NCBI GenBank assembly: GCA_014526335.1
Contig: JACTAT010000060.1
Span: 8,039,686 to 8,103,685 of the forward strand
DNA length: 64,000 nt
From: Chrysaora quinquecirrha
Lineage: Eukaryota > Cnidaria > Scyphozoa > Semaeostomeae > Pelagiidae
Direction: 5' to 3'
Made by a program: the position numbers and the translations under genes. The stretch's first letter is position 1. Every line of letters starts with the position of its first letter. The notes under the pieces were generated by a model. The model was not told the origin of the DNA, did no database searches, and was given only the letters and a program-made list of their open reading frames with translations. Below, piece after piece: positions 26,401-35,600 of the stretch.

Positions 26401-27241
26401 TAGAAGTTTTAACTGAACCCCCCTAGGTTGCTTCTATGCAGCTGTCAAAGTTGTACTTATGACCCAGTGTGCAGAGTGTGTGAGTGATGCACCTGAAATA
26501 TTATTGTTGAAATCATGTGGCACACCAATGCCACTATTGTTTCATTGTTTTGCACTGACAAAGATTGCCAAAGAAATTGCTTGGTTCACCTGCACCAGTA
26601 ATTTCTTTGCAAGTGTACACCTGAGATCTCATCTAAGCTATGCATACTCTGCAGGCTGGCTCATCCCAAACCATATTTCTATGCCACATACTTACCGTCT
26701 TTGTGGTAATATCAGTTGTTGATATTTGCAAACAAATTGTATTAGTTGTGCTGTAGCCAGCAGCTTGCGTTAATCCAAACATTGATAGACAATTAATAGC
26801 AAAGTAAGCTAAGCGTCCATAAGTCTTTCCAAAATCATTAGATCGCTCAAGGTAGACACCACTTGGAACATCAATCTCAAATGTTGTAACAACTTGATGT
26901 AAAATGAGTTTTTGCTGCAAATCTAGCTGAATTGTAACAGGAGCTTCTAAGTTTTTACTTTTCCAGTAAGTTGCTAGATTGAAATTGTCCACCATGTAAG
27001 ATTTTGGGTGTTTTTGTGCCTCTACTGAAGCATCACACACCAATGTACAGTCAGCTTTTGAGCAAAAAGATTCAGCAGGAGTGCCACAAGTTGATGTGGC
27101 ATTCAAAGTGGATTGAGCAATATTTGATACATCAAGTGGGTTAGGATAGCAAGGAGTATTTGATGAACAAATGCTTTCTCCCAAAAATATATTGTTAATA
27201 AAAACCAGAGATAAAAGAAGGATGTTCTTTGTGAGTTCCAT
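1058..27241 (-). CDS. Laminin chain with both LF (beta-type) and L4 (gamma/alpha-type) domains
   Basis: Predicted secreted basement-membrane laminin subunit of about 1,910 residues in 27 exons. Exons, 5' to 3': 26696-27241, 25718-25951, 25157-25262, 23969-24118, 23670-23828, 22859-22971, 21541-21759, 20570-20734, 19624-19875, 18622-18802, 17821-17970, 16929-17207, 15773-16121, 14430-14679, 14002-14124, 13243-13513, 11872-12098, 11266-11452, 9660-9750, 8975-9112, 7993-8243, 6853-7158, 5399-5794, 3982-4110, 2636-2812, 1880-2023, 1058-1200. Order seen: signal peptide, LN domain, five LE repeats (the last partial), LF, about four LE, L4 inserted in a split LE, about five LE, then a coiled coil ending SSCNKN-stop. 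There is no C-terminal LG region, so chain type is beta/gamma. Known beta chains carry LF and gamma chains carry L4; having both is odd. Splice phases agree except between exons 18 and 19 (part of one LE missing), inside exon 26 (one base short in an A-run), and at exon 24, where I used a downstream acceptor. The start is the first ATG before a hydrophobic leader. Confidence 0.92.
2345..2580. repeat. GAATGAAT-rich simple repeat
   Basis: Purine-rich sequence of GAATGAAT, AAAGAATG and GGATGAAT words in the laminin intron between exons 25 and 26. Confidence 0.7.
3520..3963. mobile_element. Harbinger-like MITE flanked by TTA
   Basis: Left end GGCCCTGGCCAAATGATCAA at 3520 preceded by TTA; right end TGTTTGATCGTTTGGCAAGG followed by TTA at 3964-3966. 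The TTA duplication and inverted ends fit PIF/Harbinger-type non-autonomous elements. It ends about 18 bp from the splice donor of laminin exon 24. Confidence 0.75.
4300..4790. repeat. Inverted-repeat-bounded element (CAG..GGACTGGCAG ends)
   Basis: Left AACAGGGCAGCGGACTGGCA and right GCTGCCAGTCCGCCTCTGTT are inverted matches about 490 bp apart. The end sequence resembles hAT-type termini (CAGxGGCGGACTGGCAG). No clear 8-bp target duplication. A perfect hairpin (CAAATCTCTTCGA with its inverse) lies inside at 4404-4441. Confidence 0.5.
4905..5210 (+). mobile_element. Degenerate LINE reverse-transcriptase C-terminal remnant
   Basis: Translates to [29 protein letters not shown], and after interruptions [15 protein letters not shown]. 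This is a weak match to the end of LINE reverse transcriptases, with stops and frame changes. In the laminin intron between exons 23 and 24. Confidence 0.4.
6005..6180. repeat. Dispersed repeat shared with 37430-37575
   Basis: GCGTACGAGATTTCTATTAT and GCAAAGGTGTACGAGACTTC here correspond to GCGTACCAGATTTCTATTAA and GCAAAGGTGTACGATATTTC at 37468-37555. Both copies end near CCCCTCG. Confidence 0.55.
7265..7450 (-). mobile_element. tRNA-derived SINE, family A (partial)
   Basis: Plus-strand text GAAATAGTGTATTAAGCGCC...GTTAACTCATTGAGACCTCG matches the family's 3' half read backwards. Other copies carry a Pol III B-box-like GGTTCGAGCC on the sense strand. In a laminin intron. Confidence 0.6.
7655..7800 (-). 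mobile_element. tRNA-derived SINE-like sequence, second type
   Basis: On the minus strand: GTTTAGCGTAGCGGCTAGCA (A-box-like), then CATGGGTTCGACACTCCC (B-box-like). It lacks a tRNA fold with matching acceptor arms, so it is not a tRNA gene. The boundary is uncertain. Confidence 0.5.
9232..9468. repeat. Dispersed repeat shared with 29228-29400
   Basis: ACATGTTGCTCGCTTTTCAC, TCGCATGTTTTGCCATCCTT and CATGCCTCCTAGTTTAGCCA parallel ACATGTTGCTCCCTTATCAC, TCGCATGTTTAGCCACCCTA and ACGTCTCCTAGTTTACCCAT at 29305-29395. In a laminin intron, preceded by a poly-G run at 9220-9230. Confidence 0.6.
9874..10142. mobile_element. Harbinger-like MITE flanked by TAA
   Basis: Left end GAGCCCTGCCCAAATGAT preceded by TAA (9871-9873); right end GTTTGATCATTTGGCCAGGA with TAA at 10143-10145. 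Same interior words as the other copies. It lies in the laminin intron between exons 18 and 19. Confidence 0.75.
10690..10850 (-). mobile_element. tRNA-derived SINE, family A
   Basis: Contains GTGAAATGGTGTTTTAGCGC, CAGTCGCTAGGATCTCAGTA, GAGACCTCGACCCTGGCTGT and GGGCTCGAACCC (reverse complement is a B-box-like GGGTTCGAGCCC). It lies in the laminin intron where part of an LE repeat is missing. Confidence 0.7.
12305..12480 (+). mobile_element. tRNA-derived SINE, family A, plus orientation
   Basis: The same element as the minus copies, read forward: GGCGTCGTAGTCTTATCCAG (A-box-like), GGGACTCGAGCCCC (B-box-like), then CGATAAGTTAACCTGCTACT. A degenerate partial copy in the other orientation lies at about 12660-12735. 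Confidence 0.68.
12755..13110. mobile_element. TIR element related to the ACACGCTTTTTTTT family
   Basis: Left CACTCTTTTTTTTATAAGAA and right GGTTCTTATAAAAAAAAGAG, with an AAGAACA-rich interior. Same design as the copy at 34867-35272. A lone right end (TTCTTATAAGAAAAAAAGCG) lies at about 10588-10608. Confidence 0.6.
13137..13209. mobile_element. Partial Harbinger-like MITE end
   Basis: Only one terminal part is kept: GGACCAACAATGTTTGATCA, then CTTGGCCAGGGCC. It sits just downstream of the donor of laminin exon 16. Confidence 0.6.
14208..14312. repeat. (ATC)n microsatellite
   Basis: Runs of ATCATC with occasional ATT and CTT interruptions, in the laminin intron between exons 14 and 15. Confidence 0.9.
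14755..14945 (-). mobile_element. tRNA-derived SINE, third type
   Basis: On the minus strand: CAATAGCTCAGTGGAAACGT (A-box-like) and CCAGGTTCGAATCCCATC (B-box). The neighbouring CTCTCCAAGTCATACAGCCA recurs at about 37066-37085 as CTCTCCAGGTCATACAGCCA, so the family has at least two copies here. Confidence 0.6.
17585..17760 (-). mobile_element. tRNA-derived SINE, family A
   Basis: GGTGAAATGGTGTATTTAGC, GTAGGTTAACTAATCGAGAT and GACCCTGGTTGTGACGCTGC, ending in a tRNA-like head. In the laminin intron between exons 11 and 12. Confidence 0.7.
19043..19573. mobile_element. Harbinger-like MITE, composite (~530 bp)
   Basis: Both ends are present (GGCCCTTGCCAAACGATCAA; GTTTGATCGTTTGGCAAGGG). The inside repeats the end motifs twice (around 19200-19300 and 19360-19440), suggesting internal duplication or nested insertion. 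It lies in the laminin intron between exons 9 and 10. Confidence 0.7.
19955..20426 (+). mobile_element. 3' remnant of a non-LTR retrotransposon with (ATT)n tail
   Basis: An open stretch encodes the typical C-terminal end of LINE reverse transcriptase polyproteins ([20 protein letters not shown], then [20 protein letters not shown] at 20191). About 160 bp of 3' untranslated sequence follows, then a microsatellite of ATT units (20353-20426), the kind of tail these elements leave. It is 5'-truncated, on the opposite strand to the host laminin gene, in the intron between exons 8 and 9. Confidence 0.65.
21133..21272. repeat. GAGGCCCCATTAGGG family, copy 1
   Basis: Starts GAGGCCCCGTTGGGATATGG and ends GATATTCAGACCCTTTCTAG; the interior has GATAATTCTGGAAAAATCAA. 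Shares ends and interior with sequence at 23083-23290 and 50156-50333. Confidence 0.55.
21302..21500 (-). mobile_element. tRNA-derived SINE, family A, with GGTGAA tail
   Basis: Tail GAAGGTGAAGGTGAAGGTGA (simple repeat, the sense-strand 3' end), body TCAGTAGTAGGTTAACTTAT, head with GGGCTCGAATCC and GTCAGCTGGATTACACTACG. This copy shows tail, body and tRNA-like head together. Confidence 0.75.
21785..22800. repeat. Minisatellite with 164-bp higher-order unit
   Basis: Built from AGGTAT-like hexamers (AGGTATAGGTATAGGTATAG). On top of this, a 164-bp unit (anchored by GACATTCGATAGGCTTAGGT) repeats about five times with near identity at spacing 164 between 21960 and 22790. The outer copies are more diverged. 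It lies in the laminin intron between exons 6 and 7, and gives long meaningless open frames because of its low complexity. Confidence 0.92.
23083..23290. repeat. GAGGCCCCATTAGGG family, copy 2
   Basis: GAGGCCCAATTAGGGTATAA, GAGATAATTCTGGACACAAT, AGCATACAGGGAAGGGATAT, ending in a C-rich stretch. In the laminin intron between exons 5 and 6. Confidence 0.5.
25718..27241 (-). other. Laminin N-terminal (LN) domain with signal peptide
   Basis: Exons 1 and 2 of the laminin gene. The first ~22 residues ([20 protein letters not shown]) form a signal peptide. They are followed by a Cys-rich start and the motif [10 protein letters not shown], the laminin N-terminal Cys-Gly-x-Pro pattern. The rest ([33 protein letters not shown]) matches the LN polymerisation domain in order and in length (~250 residues). 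It runs directly into the first LE repeat at [12 protein letters not shown] domains drive laminin network assembly, so this chain can probably polymerise. Confidence 0.9.
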
Positions 27242-28181
27242 GATGATGGTCAGGCTGCTGAAAAAACAGTTTCCTCTTTACAAAAAAGGCCAATCTTCTG
27301 CGAATGGGCCTAAATTCTTGTCCACAATGAAAGCGTGAAAGCCAAATGTTTTAAATCATACTTATAGCATTTTCTCCATGACTTATATTCTTCTAGTTTT
27401 AATCTTGCTTTTGATACCAGAAATGTAGCTCAGAGCAGAAACTAACGTTAAAATGATCGTTACTCATGTTGCAACTGTGATGCTTGCTTAGGACAAACAA
27501 TCCACCATGTTTGAAAATGAGGCATTCAAGAATTTGAATCTGAAGACGCTGGAACGAGTCAAGCAAAGGTTGGGAGAATTTGAGACTTGATCAGTATTTA
27601 ACACGCAGAAAGTTGCAAATTAAAATGCTACTTTTTATACTTTACGAGTTTTTCAAATATACAGACTTAGTTTAATAAAGATTTTATCCAAAATTCCTAT
27701 TATGTATCGAAAATATCCTAAATTGAAGTGCTTTTAAAGAAATTTTGTTTCTATCAATCTGAAAATTCTCACTTAACGGCTAACAGGCTTATAAATTTGC
27801 ATATGAATAGAATGTTTGAATCAGGTATCTAGGGAACGGTGGAAATCAGCTGAGTCAATGAGTCATTTTATTTATCACCAAAATATACCGCGAATTTTCA
27901 AATGTATTTATAGAAATTAATCATAACTTCATCATTTATTTGTTATTCAAAATCTAGTCCTCTCCGAATTTAAAGATTTTAAATTTTGGAAAGAGTTCAT
28001 TAAGTTTTCCGCACTTTTCTTTTAGAACATTTCAAGATATTTTATGGCTCATTTACCAGGTATCTTAATTTTCGGAAGGCATAAAATGTTCATTAGTTGT
28101 TTTTCACTTGTTTGACGGGTATTCTCTCCATAAATTAACCTATATCCGTGTAGATTTTATTCTAAAACGCCGAGTTAACTA

Positions 28182-28320
28182 GGTAGTTGGTTAGTTAGTT
28201 TATTAGTTAGTTAGTTAGTTATTATTAGTTAGTTAGTTAGTTAGTTATTAAGTAAGTAAATTAGTTAGCTAGTTTATTAATTAGTTAGTTATTTAGTTAG
28301 TTTGTTAGTTAGTTAATTAA
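28182..28320. repeat. (TTAG)n microsatellite
   Basis: TTAGTTAGTTAG-type repeat with interruptions, intergenic. It is too short and imperfect to be called an internal telomere tract. Confidence 0.85.
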
Positions 28321-28999
28321 ACAGCCAAAAATGAGCTTCGATGTTTTTACAAAACGTGTTCGTAAAATAACAAAACCGTTGTTAAAAATGCAAAAGAAAC
28401 ACAAAATAGAGTTGGAAAAGATGAGATTTTTAGGCAATCATTCTTTCAATGGAATTAAACTCTAACACAAATATCACTATCTATAAGTAAAATTTACACA
28501 CTTCTATTTAGTTGATTTATTTACATCACACAAAACAAATTAAGTGTTCTGTATCGCAATGTATGATTATGAGAAATCGAAAACGTGAAATTATTCTAAA
28601 AAAATTACATCGAAAAAATGCATTGGGAATAAGAATCAAACCAATAAATTGCGAAAAAAAAGAAAACAATGGTCAGTTTCCTCGTATGTAAATTAAATTC
28701 TGGTGTGGTGCATATAATCTCAACTACTAAATTATAAATCAAGAAAATACTAATGTACCCTACCAGTTTATAAAAGTCCAAAACTCCAAACAACTTATCA
28801 TTTTGTATGTAATGTATGATGTTGGATAATAATATTAATTCAATCTGGGCATACCTTTGTGAGAAATAAATCATGTTTTTGATACTAAAGTCATTTTACA
28901 AGTATCGAAATAGATTACGATTTCGGGTTTCTGTGTTTCAAATGTCTTTCGGTATTTTTAACTTCTTATCAGGACTATACAAGAAGTTTTACAGCTTTA

Positions 29000-29216
29000 G
29001 GCCCTGGCAAAATGATCAAACATTGTTTATCAAACATTTGAAATTTGCTTGTCAAACACAATGTTTGACAGCTCAACATCACAATCATTTCTCTTCAAAC
29101 ATTTTTTGCTTAAAACACTGCGGAGCCGAGCGAGTTCTGTGGCGACCTGGCCAAACATTGCTTGTGAAAAGAACTCAAATGTTTGACAAACAATGTTTGA
29201 TCGTTTCGCCTTGGCC
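29000..29216. mobile_element. Harbinger-like MITE
   Basis: Left end GGCCCTGGCAAAATGATCAA preceded by TTA; right end TGTTTGATCGTTTCGCCTTG. The interior is shorter than other copies. The right target duplication is not clear. Confidence 0.65.
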
Positions 29217-29227
29217 TCATACAACAC

Positions 29228-29400
29228 AGCTGAATTCACGCAAACGTTTCTGGGAGACAACAGAAGCATTTCTTTCCTCCGCGACATGCAAATGACTCGA
29301 GGGACATGTTGCTCCCTTATCACTCGCATGTTTAGCCACCCTAAACACGCTGAATACAGTGTCGCGCGCGACACGTCTCCTAGTTTACCCATAGCTTTAG
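29228..29400. repeat. Dispersed repeat shared with 9232-9468
   Basis: Second copy of the family described at 9232. It directly abuts the right end of the Harbinger-like MITE at 29000-29216, so one may have inserted beside the other. Confidence 0.55.
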
Positions 29401-29688
29401 ACGCCCTTGCTGGAAATCTTGTTGCTCTCACTGAAATTCCAATTAAATCTCGTAAAAGCAAATCTCGTTCACCTTTCTGAGGCGTTAAATTTCATTTTAA
29501 AACCAGCTGTACGAAAAAAGTGCTGAGGAACCAGTCCTCCTAGCAAATAAAACTAATGTTCAGTCCAATATACGGACGAAAATATAAATCTAAATATAGC
29601 TTCTTAGCCTAAAAAACACGAATTTAATAATTTAATTTTCTAACTTAAAATTAAAAGATTTTCTTTTCCTATAATGCGAACAAACCTT

Positions 29689-32600
29689 TCAAATCGAAAC
29701 ACTACATGACTCTACTCTGACCTGCGGATTTTGAATAGGCTGTTCGGTTTCTTGTTGTGCGGTGTCCGGTACTAAATGACCACGGTCCGTCCTGAAGTCC
29801 AGAATCTTGAATGCTTGAATCCGGGCTCTTTTTATAGCAGAAACGAAATTGAAACCAAGTAACCTAAAAGGCAGGGAAAGTGCAGATGATTAAGGAAATT
29901 AGCAACAAGAAAATGGCTTATTTGTAAAGGTAGTTTGTAAAAGGCGGGCCTGTTCACATCAGGCAAGCAGGCAAGCCGGAAACGGGATGTTTCGTTGAAG
30001 CAAGGACTTGCTTTAGCAAGGCCTGGTCATGGCTCGCTGCAGCAAGATGTCTCCTGAACTTGTAACAAAGAATCTAATTAAATACTTGAACCTGGAAACA
30101 AAATAACGTAAAAGGCAGGGAATAGTGTAGATAATATGAGTATTATAGCAACAGGAACGGAAACTCATTCACAAATTGTCTGAACTTGGGGAGAAACGGG
30201 CATTTGTATGAGGTATCGATCGATCAAACGGGCAGGTCTGCCTCGCTCCAGCAAGATGCTGCTTGCCTTCATTTGATGTTCCTCAAAAACACAAGTTCGC
30301 CTAACCAAGATGACAAAATTTCAGGTTATAGCATTACACAGACGTTCAACAGCTTTCTGAAAACAGCAACAACTTAGTTGTTAACTGCGATAACTGGGAC
30401 TCGTGTAATAAGGATACTGCAACCTCGTCCCCAGGACCCAAATCGAACTTTCTCGAATCTCAACCGTCAAATCGATTTTGGCCCTGGTACCGGCCACGAA
30501 ATCTGCCAAAATACTGGCAATTTTGGCCTAGGCATGAAAACAATATGTAGATTCCGAAAGCAGATGTTCTTAGAAAGGAAATGCAAAGAATTTCATTGAT
30601 AACTGTAAGGCAAGATACATTATCTCATGTAGCATCATTTTTTGGTTTTTATAGATGTTTTTACATAGTTTTCGGCCTATTTTAGTGTGAAATTTCGAAG
30701 AAACTGTGACGTCACTTAAAATTTCTATTGTTTGAACAGCCAATCAAATTGCAAATAGACAAGGCTGATATCAGGGTCGAATATGGACAGCGGAGTTTCA
30801 CGTAGAGGCCTATTCAACCTGGGGACGAGGTTGAGGATACTGTTAGTAATGAAAGTTCCATTTGGTATACCTATCAGAGCGAGTATCTGCTATCAGAGTA
30901 AATGTGTACGAAACCGCGTGCAACACACAGAATAAGCAAATAGACTAACCTGAAACAAACATATTCACAGAGGAGTAGACCACAAATGGCAATAACTTTG
31001 ACAATATTCATATGAATCATATGCAATCCAATTCCAGTTGCAACAGGTGCACATATGATTAACAGAATGATGAATGTTGATTGCAGCCACGCCCTGAAAA
31101 GAAACGAACAACACTATATAACCTAATAACCTGAAGTAGGGAGTGGAGGGTGATCGAATGTATCTCAGAAAATCTATGTGCATAAGAGATGCTCCCACAC
31201 TAAAGTTTTCTGAAATCAGTGCCGAAAATGGAAAGAAACGCTTCTGAAGACGTCTTTTCATAATGTAATCCTTACCATAGCCATGCAATAAACATTTAAG
31301 CAGTTTTATTTGCTAATGAAAGTCAGGTTTGATGCAGCGATAGAGCTGATGTGGACCTGCAGCTTGTGCCCCAAGAATAATATCCAGGAATGAATACATT
31401 TGGCATTCACTAAACAATCTTCTCTGTGACGCAGTGGTTAGCGTGAAGGACTCACAAAAAAAACGCTGTGGGTTCGAGTCAGGGTCTTTCCTGTCATTGC
31501 AGAGCAATCTTGGGTAAGTTGTTAACACAAACGTGCCTCTCTAACCGGGTATATTAATGGGTTAGTAGAAATGAGCGTCATTTGTGGCTGCATCTAGCCA
31601 TACGCTATATGCATCCAAACCGGGGTTAAGTGTCAAGTCATTTGAGTAGCCCTAGGTTAATAAAAGACTTTAACAGAAACTTTACTCATTGATCCATCGC
31701 AGTTGACGCCGAAGTGATCTTGACAGACAACCTCTCGATCGAGGGCCACACATATTGAAAACTTGGCCACACTGTTAGATTAATGCATCCTTCGTTGAGG
31801 GAGTCTCTGCACGTACATTATTACTAAAATTAAGGCTTCTTAGTTCATGAGATTTGAAGTAACCTTTGAAGTAAAATGAAATTAAGATTTAAATACCTTT
31901 TGTGGAACCCCATTGATATCCAAGTGTATCCTTCAGAAACGCGATACTAAAACGACAAAATTCGGAACTCATAAATAAGGACATAATCATTGCATTGAGG
32001 ACATAATCATTGCATTGAGGACATAATCATTGAACTGCAGAAGGCGTAAAGGGCTAGGCAGCTGTAATCATTATAAATTTCATCAAAATCATTGGAAAAT
32101 GCTTAGTTTTTTATTCATGTTTCCTTATTCTTTATCTCACCTCTGTTTTGCAAACTTTGCAACTTGGTGCCTGATCCAGATCTTGAACCGACTGCAAAGA
32201 AAAGCATAAAGTTCAGTCACGGCAACACGTGCGACTTTTCACCTGTTCTGGCGACGCGACACACTTGAAGTTGTGCTGTTCTGAGGAATCCTGAGGTGAC
32301 TATAAGCTGCGAAAAAAATGCTGCAACAAATTGCTGCTACAATCAACTTGCGCGGAAAGAGAAATGGATTCTAGAAAGTTTCCAGACAACAATGCAATGT
32401 GTCGCGTTGCCAATGCAAATAACTGGCAACACGCTGCGAAAAGTTCAACAGAGTCAATGCTCTGCAACCGTTTATCCAAAGGTCGCAGAACATTTTTTTC
32501 GAAAATCTATCCCTGGCTACACGTGCGACTCATACGGTCGCAGCGACAATTGTTGAACATGTTCTTTAGCCATTTCAAGCAAAACGTCGCACGTGTAGCC

Positions 32601-35600
32601 GCACGTGTTACGACTTGTCTAATCATTGCGATGCTCAAATCTAAGATGCTCAAAAAGTTTACCAGTAAAGGAAGAAATCCAAGCAGAAAGAAAAACTTTT
32701 CTGTACTGTATCATAAAAACGAAATAAATATTCGCTATAAAATGTGCGATTTCAATACAGTCATAAGAAACCATGACAGTGCTCCCGGGGGGTACGAAAT
32801 AAAATTATGGCGCGGGTGGCCTATATGAATGAATTTATGTCCTGAAAGTCTCTAAAATGAGTAGGATTTCAACCAAAACCCAATAAAAGAGCATCATAGC
32901 TGAGACAGTGTAGCGACGTTTTCAGTTTCAATTGCTATCACTGTACAGCCAGTCTCGGCTGGTATTTGCCGATGTTGTTTCAGATACAGTGCATCATGCT
33001 AGGAAACTTGGCTTGTGCATAGCTCGAGTGGTTGCTGCGGATTCTCAAAATTTTGTCCCAAATGTCACTTCTTCTTAGTGTGTCATATCAGATACTAACG
33101 TTGGCGATCTAAACCTTTTTCTGTCACAAATTACCCAATCGCTCCCTAGTTTTACTAGTGATTCTTATAGAGGTTGCCGTTAAAACATTTATTTCAATAT
33201 GATTCAATATTAATACCTCAAGGAGCCATTTCTTCAAGCAACTGTGATGTACTGTTGAGATATCTCCTTTACATTTGCATGGTGAGATGAAAAGACCAGC
33301 ATCAGTGCGATTAGGATCATAACAAATCCAACAGTTCACATCTGAATCGTCTTTTGTATCACTGCAAATAAAAAAGTTAAAGTTACATTAAAGCCCTGTC
33401 CAAACGATCAAACATTGTTGGTCAAACATTTGAGATTTGCTTTAGAAGAAATGTTTGAGGGCTTGGCCACGTCATGAAACATAAGCAGAATTGTTTAGCA
33501 ATGTATTTTGAAAAACTGAAAAACTTGCATCAAGTAAAAGATGTCTATGAACTATTTCAAAATCATTACGCAACAAATTTAGCTTATTATTGCTTTTGGA
33601 GCAATGTTTGTGATGCAGGCAAACAGTCAAGCATTGTCTGGATCGCAAATCTTGAATGTTTGACAAACGATGTTTAATTGTCTTGCTGGGGCCTAAGCGG
33701 TAATATATCGGAGCGGAGATGTTGTCACGAGCAGGAAAGGCATCGAACATGTGGCCTCTGGCTTTGTACACCAATCGTACACGCGTTTAATTTTATAAAG
33801 AACCTAGTTAAAGGCCTACCCTTTTTCAATAAGCAACTGGACTTTTGATCCAGCCCTCAAAGTTACTTAAATATCTTGTACTTCAGTCCTCACAGAATGA
33901 CTGGTACAACCTAAAAAACTCCTTTTTTGGGTCTTTCTTGCTTTTCAATGTAATTCACAAGTCTGCAGTGATGTACTGTAAAAAGAAAGCTATCTCAACC
34001 AAAAAGTTTGACAAAATCTCAGCCCTAGTTGCTTATAAACCAGCTGCTTATCAAAAAAGGGTGGTTCCTGAATTTCCATATTTCTGGACCACTTTTGATT
34101 AAATTGTTATACCATCAGTTCGTTAATACGAAGCATTATACCAGTTTGCTATCTGATGGATAGACGAAATTTGTTATAAACCAACCAATAGATTTGATAT
34201 AGACCAACTTCAATTTGCTATCTGATTCAAATTTATTTTGATTAACTGAAGAGCAGAAATTAAGAACCCACCTTCTTGGTCTTCCTCTGTGACAAATGTT
34301 TTGTAATCTTTCTTTTCTTGATTCAGTAAAGATTCTACTTCTCCTGCCTCAGGCTAAAAGAAAAACAACAAGTGCTATACATTCTCAAAACAAGTGATCA
34401 AGTGAAGATAGAAATTTTGCTTCCCAATGCTGGGTTAAGCATACATAAAGAACGGGTAGAACATGGAAGCAAGAAATATTTGTTCTAGCTACTGAGAATG
34501 TCTTTGCTAATGATTATAGTAGAAGATGTATCTACGTTTTACCTTTTGAAGCAATAGCAGTTTCTTTGGATTAAGGAGCCAAAGCTCTTCTGGCCTAAAA
34601 CGATATAAAAAAACATTCTAAAGTCAAAGAATTACAGTAATTTTATTATCTACAGTTTTTATAAGTTACACCAAAATGCTGCTTCCGAGTTTTCACAAAT
34701 TCAGCCAACAAAAATATACACATTTATACCCGTCTTAGTCAATTGGTTTTCCTTTGTTAACTGATTATCACTCATTTTTTTAATAAATTTTTGTTCCAGA
34801 ACTCTGCAGACGTTTGGATTTCTCGGGCTTGCCTCCAAGAGGACACAATGTATCTAATATATCGAGTACACGCTTTTTTTTATAAAGGACCTACCTCAAG
34901 GCCTAGTTCTTAAAGTTTTTATGTGTTGACCTCTTTTGAGACGATTGTAGTTCCAAAAGTTCCTTAATAGTTCCTTAATTTTAACTGCACATACAGTTTA
35001 ATGACTACTGTACAGAGACATTTGCATGTAAGCAAAGCCCGAAACTACTCAAGGAAACATTTGATACATGCGCAAAGTACAATTTATGCGATTTTCAACT
35101 GCAAATGAATGGAACTGGCTTTCTAATTCTTGATTGTTTGCAATGATAGAAAATGTTCAACAATGAAAAGTTCCTTAGTGATTTTTTCTTTAGTAGTATA
35201 AGTTCTTTAAATTTTCGGGCCTTCTACATGTAGGTTCCTTATAAAGTGGTTCCTTATAAAAAAAAGCGTGTATGTTAGCTACACGATAGTGGAAATGACG
35301 CAGTTAATTTAATAAAGCAAACAGCAAGACATTCAAGATAGTATAGATCCGTCAAAATCATACTTATGAGCATTCCATAGAACACAGGGAAACCACATTG
35401 CAACACCAAGCTCTAACACTCTGAATGTTATTTCCATGATATTTCTGTCTCCAACTGCAACTTTGTCTTTCCAGATCCTTCCAACAACATCAATCAGAAG
35501 AAAAGCGGTAGTTGCAAGCTGAAATAAGGAAAAACAGCTTAAAAAAGGAGAAATAATCATTCTAGTAATGACACCTAATCTACAAGATAACATCAACGTC

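Larger units (their letters stand above)
27242..29688. other. Intergenic region between laminin and the RING-CH gene
   Basis: No convincing coding region on either strand. It should contain the laminin promoter and 5' untranslated region at its left end and the 3' end of the RING-CH gene at its right end. Contents: a TTAG-type microsatellite, one Harbinger-like MITE and one copy of another dispersed repeat. I can assign no specific promoter motif. Confidence 0.55.

Noticed and set aside
28182..28320. Interstitial telomeric repeat
   Set aside because: The unit is TTAG with irregular interruptions, not a metazoan TTAGGG array.
31979..32034. Triplicated 20-mer as a regulatory site cluster
   Set aside because: A short intronic tandem duplication with no recognisable binding motif; kept only as a repeat.
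32296..32828. Plus-strand open frames of 86 and 165 codons
   Set aside because: They overlap a non-coding inverted-repeat element and show no domain or splice support.
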